From Tieghemiomyces parasiticus (Eukaryota; Kickxellomycota; Dimargaritomycetes; Dimargaritales; Dimargaritaceae): DNA of 64,000 bases. The notes below the pieces were generated by a model. The model did no database searches. It saw nothing but the letters and a program-made list of their open reading frames with translations, and had not been told where the DNA came from. The DNA lies in the NCBI GenBank assembly GCA_027575765.1, contig JANBPT010000044.1, positions 30,901 through 94,900 on the forward strand, in the 5' to 3' direction. The position numbers were made by a program, and so were the translations under genes. Of this stretch, positions 33,201-42,700 are shown piece after piece; the stretch's first letter is position 1; every line of letters starts with the position of its first letter.

Positions 33201-35414
33201 GGCTTCGGTGTGGCCGGTTGCCGAGCTCAGGGATGGGTAGATCGGTAACGGCGGTGGCATCGGTATAATCGCCTGGGTAGCAGATAGAGGCGCTGCGGAA
33301 CCAGAGCTAAAAGAGAGGCGGGAACGAGCCCGCTGGTAGGGCGAAGCTGGCCGGCTGTCCGGTAGGGACCGTGTCGGGGAGGCAGCACGGGACTCGACAT
33401 GGTAAGCCTCAAAGGCCTGGGTTAAAGTGGGCACCGTACCGGGTGGGGGCAAGGCGTAGGGGCTGACTCGCGAGAGACTGGATTGGGAAGCGGCCCGGGC
33501 ACGTTGCAGTCGCTCGGTGGCGGGAGACGCCGGTCTACTGCCAGCTGTGACGGACGGCGGGTAGGCATAGTGGTCGTGGGGGTCGAGTCGCAAGGGGCGG
33601 GCTCCGGAGCTTTCTGTCGCAAGGGCATCGTAGGCCTCGGTTAGTTCGGGCACAGTGTGGCCAACCTGGCGCGACGGTTGTGGTGGTTGATTTAGCTGTG
33701 GCAACGGTGGGCTCGCACGGCCGATTTCCACGGCAGTATACCAGGCCGGAGGATCGGAATGCCGTTGGGAAGGCCGCGGTGTGGGCTCCTGGGTACGCGA
33801 CTCCTCGTCTGAGGTCGGTACCGTGTGTATCGGCGCATCCGGAGCGAAATTTACGTTCTCGACCTGCTGCTGGACCTCGCGAGCCATAGATCGCCGGCGG
33901 GCCACGTAGGGGTGTTCCCGTGGCCCTGAGGCCGGTTGTAAGGTGGGCGAACGGGACGACCGGGACGAATCGGAGGAACCTGCCGCGGCGTAGTAGAGCT
34001 CGTCGAGCGGGTGCCGGGGCTTGCGGCCGGGCTCCGCCAGCTCACCCAGGAGGTTAGGCGTTGCAGAGGACGAATCAAGCGAGGGCTGGGATAGGCGGCG
34101 GTGTAGTTCTCGGGCATGCCGCAGAGGGTACCGTTCGCGCATGGGAATCTCCTCCATGACGGGCGTCATGACGGGAACCCGGATGTGTTTACCGTATCGC
34201 TCCCAATTCTCGTCAGTGACGTCCGAGGGCCGATCGCCCTGAACAGGCACCACAATGGTCTGACCGTCCTCAGTAACAATGCGTCGGCGGGCTTCCTCGA
34301 ATGCAAACTTGACGAGGCGCCGGTTGTCAAGTTGGAAAGGGACGGGTGCACGCCCGGGTGGGCGGGGCGGGCCTGGTCCAACCGTTGCAACATGGTAAGG
34401 GACTGAGTGGGCGAATAGTGCGTCTGCTGCTGACTGCCGGACCGCTGGCGGAGGCGGACTGAGGTCGCGCACGGCACCCTGTGGGGTTGGGGTTCCCCGG
34501 AGGGCCAAGCTTTCAGCCCCGGGTGAGGATAGGGTGTTCGGGGACGGCATGGTCCGAGTGAATTCTTGCGAATGCTGCATCCAGGGACCTGAGTCGGGGC
34601 CCGGGGCCACCGCCGTTGGTGGTGGTGGGAAGACGGCGATTGGTGGTTCGACCGGGCTGGCTAACCGCGCGGATGGAGCTGCCGTCGGCTCCTCATAAGC
34701 CACGGGTGGCTGAACTAGGGGCGAGGCGGTGGACGCGGCCCGGGGTCGTCCTAGGGTGGTAAACGAGGTGCGCGTGGACAACGGAGCGGAACGGGCGGCC
34801 TCTTGCAGTAGTCCCTGCCAACGGTCGAACAAATCGTGACTGGATAGTAACGGGTCGCCGGTCGGCGGAGCTTGTGGCGCCGCGGGCTGGGCTGGGTTGG
34901 GGTACAAATGACGCTCGAAGCTTGCCAATTCAGCCGATCCGGCAGAAAAAACGTCGGAGGAGTCTTGGTTTAGGCCGCCCGAGCCGGCGAGGAAGGAAAG
35001 AGTGGTTGGTAAATCGGTGGCGGGCGGCCGGGGTACTAATGGCGGTGTGGCGCTAGACCTCTGCACGTAAGGCTGGCGGGGCCGTTGGGTGCTTGGTGGA
35101 CCGCGCGGGTAGGTACCGCCGCCGCTGGCGAGCTTGGCTGACGAGAAGGGACGTAGACGTCGCGAACCGAGGCCTGCCAAGTCGAGGACGTCCAAATTGG
35201 CGCTGACTACCGGGTAGGTTGCGTCGTCCCCATCACCCTCGTGGAGCCGGGCCGGCGGTGTGGTTCGACCAAAATCCCAGGAACCCTGGCGGAAGCGCCG
35301 CGACCGAGAGGTGAACGACTTGAAGGCCGCTGGGTGTTCGGGTTCGTCCTCGCCGCTGGACTGGTCCTCGGAATTCCGCCGCCGTTTTTTCAATTTGTTG
35401 ATAAACCGCTTCAT
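24270..35414 (-). CDS. Giant multi-pass membrane protein of unknown function (3,714 residues)
   Basis: One uninterrupted 11.1-kb reading frame, without introns. Residues 1 to about 2,730 are a disordered Pro/Ser/Thr-rich region with many poly-Pro runs, a basic start (KRFINKLKKRRR), a 17-residue tandem repeat (EASRPTLASFRTAEAP, twice, near 1630-1665), a basic cluster RRINIFRRTARRLWR (about 1,980) and an acidic stretch (about 2,440). Then come about eight hydrophobic segments, near 2741, 2780, 2830, 2903, 2980, 3013, 3051 and 3073. The order around them, YHGLYAMY ... KFIYVALVVVV ... LHWRVQPYL ... NAGEAISRVAQVLTGYFGL, resembles the membrane part of large TRP-like or receptor-like fungal and protist proteins (inference, low certainty). 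A folded-looking soluble domain of about 600 residues (3,110-3,690) with few low-complexity runs follows, and a poly-Pro patch near the end. I cannot name the family. Strict maintenance of the frame over 11 kb argues for a real protein. Confidence 0.85.
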   Translation of the reverse strand: MKRFINKLKKRRRNSEDQSSGEDEPEHPAAFKSFTSRSRRFRQGSWDFGRTTPPARLHEGDGDDATYPVVSANLDVLDLAGLGSRRLRPFSSAKLASGGGTYPRGPPSTQRPRQPYVQRSSATPPLVPRPPATDLPTTLSFLAGSGGLNQDSSDVFSAGSAELASFERHLYPNPAQPAAPQAPPTGDPLLSSHDLFDRWQGLLQEAARSAPLSTRTSFTTLGRPRAASTASPLVQPPVAYEEPTAAPSARLASPVEPPIAVFPPPPTAVAPGPDSGPWMQHSQEFTRTMPSPNTLSSPGAESLALRGTPTPQGAVRDLSPPPPAVRQSAADALFAHSVPYHVATVGPGPPRPPGRAPVPFQLDNRRLVKFAFEEARRRIVTEDGQTIVVPVQGDRPSDVTDENWERYGKHIRVPVMTPVMEEIPMRERYPLRHARELHRRLSQPSLDSSSATPNLLGELAEPGRKPRHPLDELYYAAAGSSDSSRSSRSPTLQPASGPREHPYVARRRSMAREVQQQVENVNFAPDAPIHTVPTSDEESRTQEPTPRPSQRHSDPPAWYTAVEIGRASPPLPQLNQPPQPSRQVGHTVPELTEAYDALATESSGARPLRLDPHDHYAYPPSVTAGSRPASPATERLQRARAASQSSLSRVSPYALPPPGTVPTLTQAFEAYHVESRAASPTRSLPDSRPASPYQRARSRLSFSSGSAAPLSATQAIIPMPPPLPIYPSLSSATGHTEAAYHGYPQPLAPPLPSYHGSPSTPPGLFPQPDSVGSAGSSTLFRKLSRYHQAPSVGEPVRIERAMPPQYAPSGESRPTTPGVAHMVHRAEHISTTPMMGPVDVPPPPALTPLPYPPAQPPSPVRQRTAELFAGPPHADQRSGYGELPGQVSPEPLPPPVRPSPEHQSPLTDSPLFETEYVADTHTPEGIHTPGQPSPQNASEHDVSKLFPSIASIPDVFRPPTGYVKPPPPRRPNVLGPVDEESLPSASPPTSSQAIAPHVPAIVVTEPQTPPFSQRPIGESASPLGTASVSQPVPLDDDTTAAVPPIPATPTGYASSSTMSPEVPPLSKPVPLEEDEITSLSLPAPLDEEEASMVPYAPKSPVRYEPRCSLPADVAQGFQPVPLDEEVTAPAPDISEAPAQFEPRYDSSLPFSEASYESETDNKGQPPSPVPESPGSSSEMQGTHPPFGETPSEADASMDRYRPPASALPHPHDQPYEVMSSFDGSLNETGRYAEELLPPDSRSLDYYEQSDHPVSSGVHSVGEVCLDKTEPPRRDAVAHFVAPVSNRSEYQSAEPSSQSSIQTQHLATPTPPYETPSPPTIYAPMEEVVVHEMEPSLTPPGIAQIPYSQSPGTQSEPRFMDTVGPTLLVDQSNLEVPVVHSPPPPLTEPAPAPPGPPHASGTSTPAAVPIQAPPPTPMTKPTDTKPRAEPRRPPILPPPPPPDVQAKAKQIPTIVIDSPPSKVGTVRRTGTRPTPASTNASIPAIIVQPATPSPKDAMPPATDPPSAAASHLSLNTSRLLNVPFPVESTDMSRRFETTTNTGPQVAPAAAVPPPLPPPPPASVIRKMTSPPAAQKELPPRPAEGIPTDHRVDEAVAVADESPPPEYYSAPNSDRITRMDFAAGELDAADPEASRPTLASFRTAEAPAEASRPTLASFRTAEAPGTASGSSSENVEPMSMPEPPSALASPSSFATVTSPPRPPPGSPQTVPASPQSAQRPPMTAAEIEAHAAARNGVHFSPLRSFTPSPPGTPFKSVTPSHELTPPYHPLSSQAPSTPFRVSSPGSSRPVDPSPLGRPVGQRVGSPSSPTSPRVSSPLRMAQPLPTVVPPRLPPYQGSQRVSVTGPGPPHVSSTYSGHDRPLPSTPGYLRRPRPFSPQGGSTSPRPSALSPPNLPTSPRPTSLASAPPPLPEGPSIDPSDEKAGALVGPIGASAMSPVSSDSGDSQVRPGWAGIMPIEVKHNPGSVVGPPTEEIMRGRRINIFRRTARRLWRTFKGEPQPPAHAPWAGPAPLTDAPTSSPDYHADLTDSVHNLYHEIGPHDHPLGTLGAGFTGHALRPPPATIVAPFTTDDAGADEEQRRRIEATQAAAALLASHPQPATLLGSPGRHGYQAPLISPPPLPEEPSPVKADQVSSRRRLFDGRRTDDINKLPWMQPHASPAPLSSSVASAATTHGGRSSRDSNETSPTPGLPAPALPRIKPPPGHPMFHSSRHTVTHGVPSTNGSGPGGSSYVSSLPSHNSLTPSGHSTAPDAAASSVDDEPSSPVPPPGPPSPVQTQSDTSMASQSSRPEPLPTQLEAAASSVDDSFASQGIVHAPPAPGGIWGLVRTLLGGKDASKAPASGSPQDSLHSYTRLDGAEDGGHGHGVGGGGGVPLDDSEHGLPNPVPLPPPSQAAGPTPLDTGSGEPPPPPVPPPPPGSMPFPEPEDGDNDDDRNHHGGDDYDEEEEYGSEGGAGIPLRTTHASSRPASAPSEPAGHSHVDISDAEVSPAMPPPSRSAIRPPTAFLRSNPSLEPRSRSSSEGNTGGYGSGGNDNNNGSGGGDPPGFHSRRHSDDSSVGAASTAFTDDPDCCSWWTPWRRKGDPRFQRQAEPLASDAVDAYLSRLPPVFFEPIPAPNLQHDSAADVSAQFPRPAAPADNTDFQKSTTEPELASDHQVVRAGTASSVHNTSLTSSYQSQGSEDREDPAMFPPFNLLPKGATGDLLHSNGGGSNGWGFTSSTRYATLGPLGVVTKAANQLHHFEVLRDFLQLIALYLAAMYDTTGSFLRFVLASIPAFVSLNWADNWGTPAVFLAVFGALALAALIAFRYASRRVPDANAEGLEVQTWDMASRRRWRTTNVVVIFVLTTLYLPLSKLALEAIVWSDAFWPVVNPYTDTDNPRLPPLGPASTYRNPLDFCYTTTMRQDQSNLAWLVLVVAIPCFCIIGGYFPWSIRRLALATRPAGTNYDADGTGRAGPAAVYKEALRHDESPYHGLYAMYRPESAGHQAVIMAQKFIYVALVVVVTKDNCLLRDASRHVVDLVRMSLVAGFGTLCLALHWRVQPYLAASQNAGEAISRVAQVLTGYFGLVTIVQASTRGPIGTTLFVVNILAGLAIVYLTLLQFGCFRRFVDRLRTRVHLTPAVVVPTADYPALFDLLTARVWQETWTGLLLTCREFRVPRDATVAFSESVFRPPYLVDFKGTVAERHLENLRLLRFLGRGGYHHHINAPSTPRLQHLRHTIVTYLVGPDMFYHPRHVETTTITTFFGKAYVVPFPFTLVFVYDEDPSLVLTLCEEADLVRYVELNAQPAIRSRKEIRMMLRCLDGQEVNRPFQRRYDRSAGFVPAGVRRTLSRRPFRPVAHRGDGHQGILQRSLSSSRLFNLPTGTAHPYRHLPDAAAAPTTGVAFIPHIRYRTGTLRIHRAFGSTWQGEYNMNAGFHVQIEYNAGEGFFAPGKTKTVNEACAVGAQRLGLDASYNLNPQLRAFLRANEALIRERYPQTVRLLELYRQTYRDAFRRKRETLSYDFYVRVFDAPRIPEDTLWHYLEHNEANPLLHNLRTHHATDIRFLIQRYRQAAHDPATLFWYLFWDDLYRLNARTVPAFATHACYFSPYYPTSIAFCPLPRKDLEAFLAQFGLWQSPGHAGFIHNGLLNRLYHRLSTLLFGHEVPVYTGRLRGNPEGSPSQGSSGAAGHNSPPPPPPPPPFQPFRGSRPFPADREFTVSQEHSNVDRREPTPMGEAN
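30415..30543 (-). repeat. Tandem 51-bp coding repeat in the giant gene
   Basis: Two adjacent copies encode the 17-residue unit EASRPTLASFRTAEAP plus one residue. The DNA copies differ at several third positions, so the duplication is not brand new. It lies in the disordered Pro/Ser-rich region. Confidence 0.7.
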
Positions 35415-36490
35415 GCTGCGGTTAGGTTGTCTACCTCTAGGCTGACGGTTGCCCGATACTACCGGGTTTCAAGGAGATACCGACGTGTTAGGGGAACCAG
35501 GAGAATGACGGGCTGAGTGAGTGGGAGAGTTGGGTAGTAATGCGCTGGCTAGAGGTGGCGGTGTATTGCACTGTGGTTTGACCGGCTGGCAATTCGGGTC
35601 AGTCGCTCGAGAAATGAAACTGCGATGGTGGCAGAATTAGGGACAACGGAAAGGGACGCAACTAGTTTTTCCAAAGGTATACATCTGGAGGGATAGCAAG
35701 GGGGCCTGGGATCCAGTGGGTTGTACAGGAGTGGAGGGAATAAAGGTAAACAAATCGTGGAGTAAAGGCCCGGTACCTGAAAGGCCAACAAAAAGGAAAA
35801 TAATTAGCAGCCACTACGCGGAGTCACGATGCGCGTCGCAGTGAGTGGCTAAAACAGCCTCGAGCGGGCGACGGTGGAGGAACGAATTGGAGCTCGCGGA
35901 AACCCGAAAGTATTGGTGGGGGGAGTAAACAATAGAAGTACGTTCATCTGAACCTAAGTCTGGCCCAAGTATCGAGGCCCATTGCCCCTACTGTCCCCTT
36001 ACCCCTCATCACATTGATATCCACCATCCGGAATTGATTTGATACCCCACCAACCTCCACAGGATGTCAGGGGCGATTAAAAGACAGGTTCGGGTCTGGA
36101 GGGGAGGTTAAGCTCATGGGGAGCCCAACCAGTGGTGGTGATCCACTGTGTCTCCCTTCTCACTCCGCATTCACACTACATAGTATTTTGTAGCGACTTA
36201 CCCTGCTAATCAGTGCCGGTTCCGCACCTCGCCGCCCAACCAAGTGTCGGCCATGGCCCCGCCCCCTGGCTTCCCGAAACCACTTGTTTACCTTACCACT
36301 TCCCCCACTGCCCTCCCATTGGCTGCCACACTAAATCAGGACGGGCTGGTGGTGGGAAATTAACCTACTCTGTTTTGAGAAGGCAAGGAACACTCATATT
36401 TATAATCTCGGCCACTAGGTAAACGATATTCATAAACGCCAACTATAATAATACCACTGGTAAATGGTCAGTGTGATTCCTCATTTTGAC
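35415..36490. other. Intergenic region, 5' of the giant gene
   Basis: About 1.1 kb between the start codon of the giant gene (minus strand) and the first mariner relic. Presumably holds the giant gene's promoter; no TATA or other clear signal found. Overlapping short frames are not supported. Confidence 0.4.
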
Positions 36491-36493
36491 AGA

Positions 36494-37929
36494 TATAGAT
36501 AATTCAGAATCCCCAAGGTAAATGAAGTTTGGGGTCTCAGACTTTGGTGCTGTAGATAAGAATAGCATTTATGGCGACGAATCGAGCGGTATAGCTCATT
36601 TTGGAATCATACGATTCCTCAGTTCACCACTTACTTTTTTACCTATTCATCAAATCGACTTTGAAGCCCCATCTCCCGCTCAACTTTATCAGGTGCAACA
36701 TACAAGTCCTCATTTTTTTATTCTGAGGGCCGCACGGCAGGTAATGTTCATTCCCAACTGGTTGCCACAATAGACTTGGCCGGCCCTTCCCGTATCACCA
36801 TCAGCAAGTGGCCAGCTCGCCTTCACAGAGGTCACTGCTCCTTTAAAGATGAGCCTCAGCCTGGCCGCTCGTCAGCCAGAACCCGTATATTCTATGGGGA
36901 CATAGCCATAAAACTATTAGAGGAAAGTTATCAATTGGCTGATCAACAGTTATCCCATGCATGTCCCACTTCCCCTACTGCCATGCACAATGTCCTGTGC
37001 AGGGACCTGGGGCTGCGTAGCTGTTTCTTCCGCCGGATCCTCCTCCTCCTCCTCTACAACCTCACCAACAACCAGTACCACCAGCGGGTACGTTGTGCCT
37101 CTGAGTTCATGGAAAGGTTTGACGGGGGCCAGTGACAGCCTTCCAGACCACATCGCCACAGGGGAGGAGGCTTGGGGATACCTTCATGATCTACCTGGGG
37201 GTTCTAGTCACCGGAGGTGGTATCCTAAAGGTAGCCTCCCCTCCCCCCAGAGTCGGGTCATTAGGCAAGGTAGTCCTGGCGGTAGGTTATGTGTACCATA
37301 CGCGGCCTATTACAAATGAGCACCAGGCCTTCCGGTTCCCAAGTCCCCGTCGATCACCGCCTAAAGTGTAGGCGTACGCCCAGGCTCCATGTCTGGGGCA
37401 AACGCACACCGACGTTTGGACTCTCATCCTCCCCCTCCCATGGCTCACGCTGGTTGCACGATGGCCTTGCTCCACATGTACACACACACACACACACACG
37501 AGAGCCGCGGCTTTTTTTACACGACGTTAAAGAGGCTGACTCCTCCTCTTCCTCCCATGGCCCTACCACACTGATGCACCGTCACACCGCGCCGCAGCAC
37601 CCAGCTCTACATCTCCGTCACCAGAGCCAAACTTGCTACGACCCCTCCCGACAGTCCTGATCTAACCCCCCCCCCTTCATTAGCTCCCGGCTATGCAGGG
37701 GGGAGGGTCACCCAGCGACTACGAGGGTAGAAATTCACCACGCTGGAGGCAGCCGTAGACGCCTGGCAACTGGCCCTTATCGAGCTCCAGCCAAGTGACT
37801 TCGGGCCCCACTTCAACAGCTGGCTAGAAAGAGCTCGCCGAGCTTTACAGAGTGGTCTTAGTTATATTAAGTAAGCATTTTTTAGATTGCAGCTGACTTG
37901 CACTTTATGAAGTACCTCTACTATCGGTA
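36494..37929 (+). mobile_element. Degenerate mariner relic (copy A)
   Basis: Aligns by eye with the better mariner at 22776-24070: a shared GGTCTCAGA and ACTTACTTTTTTA stretch in the 5' leader, then the transposase segment around ATGCACAATGTCCTGTGCAG and AACCTCACCAACAACCAG, and the 3' segment GGCAACTGGCCC ... AACAGCTGGCTAGAAAGAGC. The coding frame is destroyed by many indels and contains a (CA)n microsatellite (37480-37499) and a C-run (about 37666-37675). TIRs are eroded, so ends are approximate. The interval 36967-37836 is nearly identical to an inverted copy at 46872-47742. Confidence 0.8.
36967..37836 (+). repeat. 870-bp inverted repeat, left arm
   Basis: Pairs with 46872-47742 on the other strand. 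By eye only scattered single-base differences (for example GCTCCCGG/GCTCCTGG, ATCGAG/ATCAAG, AGACCACAT/AGACCCCAT) and a short difference in the CA microsatellite are seen. The left limit is at a CACTTCCCC and the right limit at GAGCTC. Confidence 0.85.
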
Positions 37930-37986
37930 GTTATTTCGAAATTGAATCCTGTTGAAATGGGCTAGGCACTGTCACCTGTGGATGCT

Positions 37987-39595
37987 CTAGTTGATGATGT
38001 AGTTCACGACGGATAACTCAGCCCTATGCCCGTAAAAATAGATGAGGTTGTCGTTGCGGTAATCATCTTGCTGAGGGTAGGGTACATGATGCGCGCTATC
38101 ATCAGCAAGTGAATCGGCCAGGCCCGAGACCGGTTTACGAGGACATACTTCACGGTAGAGTTCCACCACGGTTCTCGCGCCGCTCACAAAGTCCTGCTGG
38201 GTCAGCAGCTGCTCGACCTGCGTGAGCTCATCGATAGAGGCGTCACAAAGGATATCCTTAAGAATCCGGTAATTTTGGGCCCGGCCGGCGTCAGCTAAAA
38301 TCGGAATGAGCTGCGGCCATGTGTGCGAGTATTCAGAATCCGCGACGCTCGGTTTAATAGTGCGGTCGTGGAAATGTTTCAGAGTCATGACATCCTCACG
38401 AGCGACCACTGCGGTAACCACAGCCCAGTGGATACTAAAGACTAAACTGTCCTCCATGAGTGTGGTTGTCCACTGCACCGCCTGCACTTCGGTCATGGCA
38501 AAGGCTTCCTTCAAGGAATCCATGGCGATGTCGGGGATGTTAAAGTCGCCTGGGCGGTAGTGGGTGGCCTCGTCAAGCATGTACACGACGGGAAAAAGTA
38601 CCAAGTGCTCAGATGGTACTAAGCGCCTCAGATCCTCACCGATACCACGGAAGGCATTGCGGTCGTTACAGATACTCGCCAGTAGCTCGTACTGGCCGCG
38701 GGAAACGGCAGCAGCCAATAAATTATCGGCGAGGCGGGGGCCATCCGAAGAATGGCCAACCGGCACTATCGCCCGGCGGGCCTTGGCATGGATTGCCTGA
38801 AGGAAGGGCCGAGCGTCTTTGAGGAATTGAGTAGCGCGCTCAGATAACCTGAAATTCGGGGCCAGAAGCGGGCGGTAAACGGCGGAATTATCATCGTCCT
38901 GCACCACCTTCAGATATTCGGGCTGATTCACTTCCACCGGCCGTGGGAACCAGCGCCATTCTTGATAGGCGTGAAAGGTTTCTCCCGCAGGAAGCTGGGT
39001 GGAATTCGTGTAAATGTTGCCGAGGGGGGACACGCCGTGGTATTCGAAATAGCTGGTGAGCATACGGTAGAAGTCGGACACAACCAGAGGACGAAGCAGG
39101 GCCCGCACGACAAATCGTTTAAAGTCACTGGTGGTCGTGAATGTGGGAATGTCCCCCAGTTTATCTTGGATGCTCCGGGCCTGTGATGTGGCACTAAGGG
39201 CTTCCCAAACCGCCGCGGGCGGCTCGGTGTCTTCGGTGACGCTTCCCTTGTATACCCGGGAAAGGTAGTCGAGGGTCTTTATCATTCGAGTAAGGGAGTA
39301 AACATGGGTGTCGGGTCAACATTTCAATTGTGGATATATGATTAGAGTGGGATGCCTGGTGACCTGTCTAATGTAGTAATTGATGAGCAACTTTGTGTAG
39401 GGCAATGATTGGTATCGTTGTTGGGCCAGCCACCGCACTTACAATACCGTCCACATCGTGCTCAGGCATGGGGTCGCTGGTCAGGGAAAGCCCTTCAACG
39501 GCAATGCTAAGGGGAACTTCGCCGCTTGGGACGGCGGCGGACCGAACGTAAAGAACGAGGATCGCTGTAACGGAGACGATATACAGGCACTTCAT
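37987..39595 (-). CDS. Predicted secreted protein of unknown function, two exons
   Basis: Exon 1 is 39595-39443 (51 codons) and exon 2 is 39276-37987, joined by a 166-nt intron with a perfect GTAAGT donor and an AAG acceptor; the frame is kept (phase 0) and the product is 480 residues. Exon 1 starts with a signal peptide (MKCLYIVSVTAILVLYVRSA, likely cleaved after a small residue) and a short acidic linker. Exon 2 contributes a soluble, mostly helical-looking domain with no membrane segment; I recognise no family. If the intron is not used, a 432-residue cytosolic protein from the ATG at 39285 would remain. A TATATATA element about 100 nt before the exon 1 ATG supports the longer model. The gene lies between the two inverted mariner relics, and its stop is about 58 nt from one of them. 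The splice model needs RNA evidence. Confidence 0.65.
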
Positions 39596-39696
39596 GGCGG
39601 CGGTTATGTCGGTTCAGGACCGGATAGATATTGCTAAACGTTGGGAGGAACCAGCATGTAATGTGACGCCGTCTAAGTGAGGCCGAGAGCGCACTG

Positions 39697-39704
39697 TATA
39701 TATA
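39697..39704 (-). promoter_or_regulatory. TATA-like element of the secreted-protein gene
   Basis: TATATATA about 102 nt upstream (minus strand) of the exon 1 start codon at 39595. Motif match only, but the spacing suits a short leader. Confidence 0.4.
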
Positions 39705-42700
39705 CGGCTCACCCCTGCTACACAGGCCCATGGATTGGAGGCAGCCCCGTACCGGTGGTGCTGGTGCCAGCCGGCCTGTTTTGGCCTTAGGACGAGGCCT
39801 GTACCCCTGTCCTCTCTCCTACTCCTCATTGAAATCACCAACCTTGCCGATACACCCTGTTCTAACATGGCACTGGGGTGGGCGGTGGTGACTCTTACCG
39901 TAGCACAGGCTTAGGGCCACCGCCTCTAGTTTCCTAGAGGCGCACGCAGCCGGCCCTCTTCATGTCTTTTCTTAGACCTAAGGCCCTTCCGAGACTTGGA
40001 ATACAGCTTGTTGCACAATGCTCACTGGAGGAAGGGTGCGATCAAGCACAGTAAAACCCACGCCACAGGGCCGGTGATGAGGGCCGAACATTAGTGAGAA
40101 AGGATGAGGCGCCGTAGATGCGGCGGCGAAAGACAAGGTATATGAAACGCCTAGTAGTACACCTGTGCAACCTCAACTTGGACCACGACTGTGCCGGCCT
40201 CTTGAGCCAACACACATAGTAATTCATAGGCCAGCCGAAAGCATTGGAGAGATGGGGCTAGCTCTGAGCCCACAGTGGCCAAGTGGCATGATAACTTTAT
40301 GACTTATCCCCAGGACTGTCTCGACTCGTCCATATCTGGGTTAATCAACTTGATTACTAGGCCACTCGCCAAAAATGCACCCGGTAGGGCCGTAGATTAT
40401 CCATGTCTGATAGCTTTGGGGTGACAACCCTTTATTAATCCTTTGGCTTGAAGGAGAACCTGGTGATGACAAAGATTGTTAGGTTTTCCTTATACCCGTC
40501 TGCTGGGATGGGGTAGTAAAATGCCCTGAGAAACTGAGTATATGGGCCCTAGACCACGGAATTTGTACATATAATTGAGCGATGTCTGATCCAGTGAGCA
40601 GTTCGGTATTACCATACCTCTAAAGGGGATCGTTATTCAAGGTGCATCTTTCTTTTGATTGTTTCCTCTCCTCCGTGCCCATTTCTACTCCCCCGGCTCC
40701 GATTCAGTTTACATACCGAAGTGTTTTATGCCGGCCCTTACTCTGTATTATTGTTTAAACACCGTAGTATCGGATACATCTATACTCTAATAGTAGCCAT
40801 ATAAGGCCTACTTATCCTCTGTATTATTACAAGCAACAAGTGGTCATCTTAAATTTATTTTTTTCAGAGGCAGCAGTTCCCCCGATAATGACATAAAGGC
40901 ATAACCGCCCGTCAGACACCATTGAGGGGACCTGACAAGGATGGTACCGGAACCTCATTGGAGTAAGAACCATAGCTGGTAAGCAAGTGGCTGAACTGCG
41001 CCTACTAAGTTTTCCCAATCAATTAGCGCCCCACCCTACTCAGGGACCTCGTGCAACACGTATTCGCCAACTGCTGGACCTCCCAAAAGCCTTCTGACGG
41101 CCAGAGTCGTAGGAGGGTACTCTTTACAATCGGGCCCTGGACGATTCCAGCAGTGCCAGCAAGTGTCTGCTAGGCATATTTGATGTCGGTTATTGGACAT
41201 GGGCCTGCTTTAATGGCCCATCGATCGGGCCTAGTGACTAGACATGGTCGTTTGAACGGTGGCCCAACACTAACTTAGACGCGCCAAGTATCCGAGGGGG
41301 CAAGAGCTATCCAGGCCCTAGCCCAACGACTAAAAATTTTCAATTTGTTTTGATCCATAGCTAGAATGGCCGTACCAAGGAATGTCCGCTAACGACATCC
41401 GCATATAATCAATTACAACAGTAATGGAGATTAGGCGGCTTTTACTAAACAGATGAAGGTTCGATTGCAGACACAGATAGTTTCCACCGCCGCAGCGGGG
41501 GAGCTGGATGTCTCGCCTTTTCTCTTGCTGTCGCATTCCCAAACCTTGGTCACCTCGCGGCGAATCTTGTGTTTAGATCGCAACCTGCCTCATTAAACCA
41601 CATCTTTCTTGGTCTTGCCTCGTGTGACGTGGTTGCTCCCCTGGTATACGAGGGGATGTGACAGCATGGCTCACGCAGTAAATGGTGAAAAACCGGCCCG
41701 TGTGCACGGTAATCGCCTTGTGACCTGCCTGAAGCTCAGGGAACTGCACATACGCAATTCGACGTGACGAGGACAACGGATGAGCTGGCCATTCACACTA
41801 AACCCTGCGGAAGAGGGGTAAATTGGGAAGGGGTTGCAGCCTGTCGTCCAGCTGCAGTAATGATAAGACATGCAAGGTTCGGTCACGAATCCCTAGCAAT
41901 GGATTGCAGAGGGGTGGATGCGGCAACTCTATGGCTGTGGATAGTAAGATGATAGAAATGAATACGTAAGATGAATTTTTATGAGTTAGCGTTGGTGTAA
42001 GCTTGACCTGCGTCTGACTGTATGCAGATACCGGAGGGTGCTACAAAGGTGGACATTTCCTCAGCTGGACAGCCTTCCATGAGGTACATGGCAGCGAGGA
42101 AGGTGATCCTTAGACCACTCGGCGGTCCAGCCGGCGTGCTTAACCACCCTCACGCGGACATTTCGATAAATTTGACGTCAAGAATGCGCGGTACGCCGTT
42201 CAATACATTGCCCAAACATTTACCCGGGACTGCTGACTTCACGCCGAACCCAGCACCTCCTCAGTTCAGGACCCGAGCCCAAGTTCCTGGCAGAAACTCG
42301 CTAGCCCTGGTTGCTTGGACCTCTTATCTCTGCGCACGGCCGCTTACACAAAATCACTAGTCTCTCCCCGTGTTCGCTTGGTTACGTCTACTGCACGTGG
42401 CCACTATATGCTAACCGCTGCTCGTGGGGTGCATCGCAGGCCAAACTGCGGCCCCACCCCCCCCAGGCATTTGACCCTGACTGCTAGCTAGCATGCTCCA
42501 AGTGTACTTGCAACGACGATCCCGGTAAGATCGCATCAAGCCCTACCCAGACGTGGATCATAAATAGCCAAACGCTTTGGCGTCAGGGCGAGTGGTGGAG
42601 ATACGCTAGGCCTGCTTAAGTGAGCCTTCTTGTGAGGTGGTACTTCTACCGTCTCTGTATTTAGTCTCCACTTGCCCGACGGTAGGGTGGGTAGGAAAGC

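Noticed and set aside
25114..34477. Many open frames of 60-316 codons overlapping the giant gene on both strands
   Set aside because: Shadows of a strongly biased coding sequence; none has its own domain signature.
37287..37660. 123-codon frame in mariner copy A, repeated in copy B
   Set aside because: It is a frame through decayed transposase sequence and the microsatellite; its conservation reflects the near-identical DNA core, not selection on a protein.
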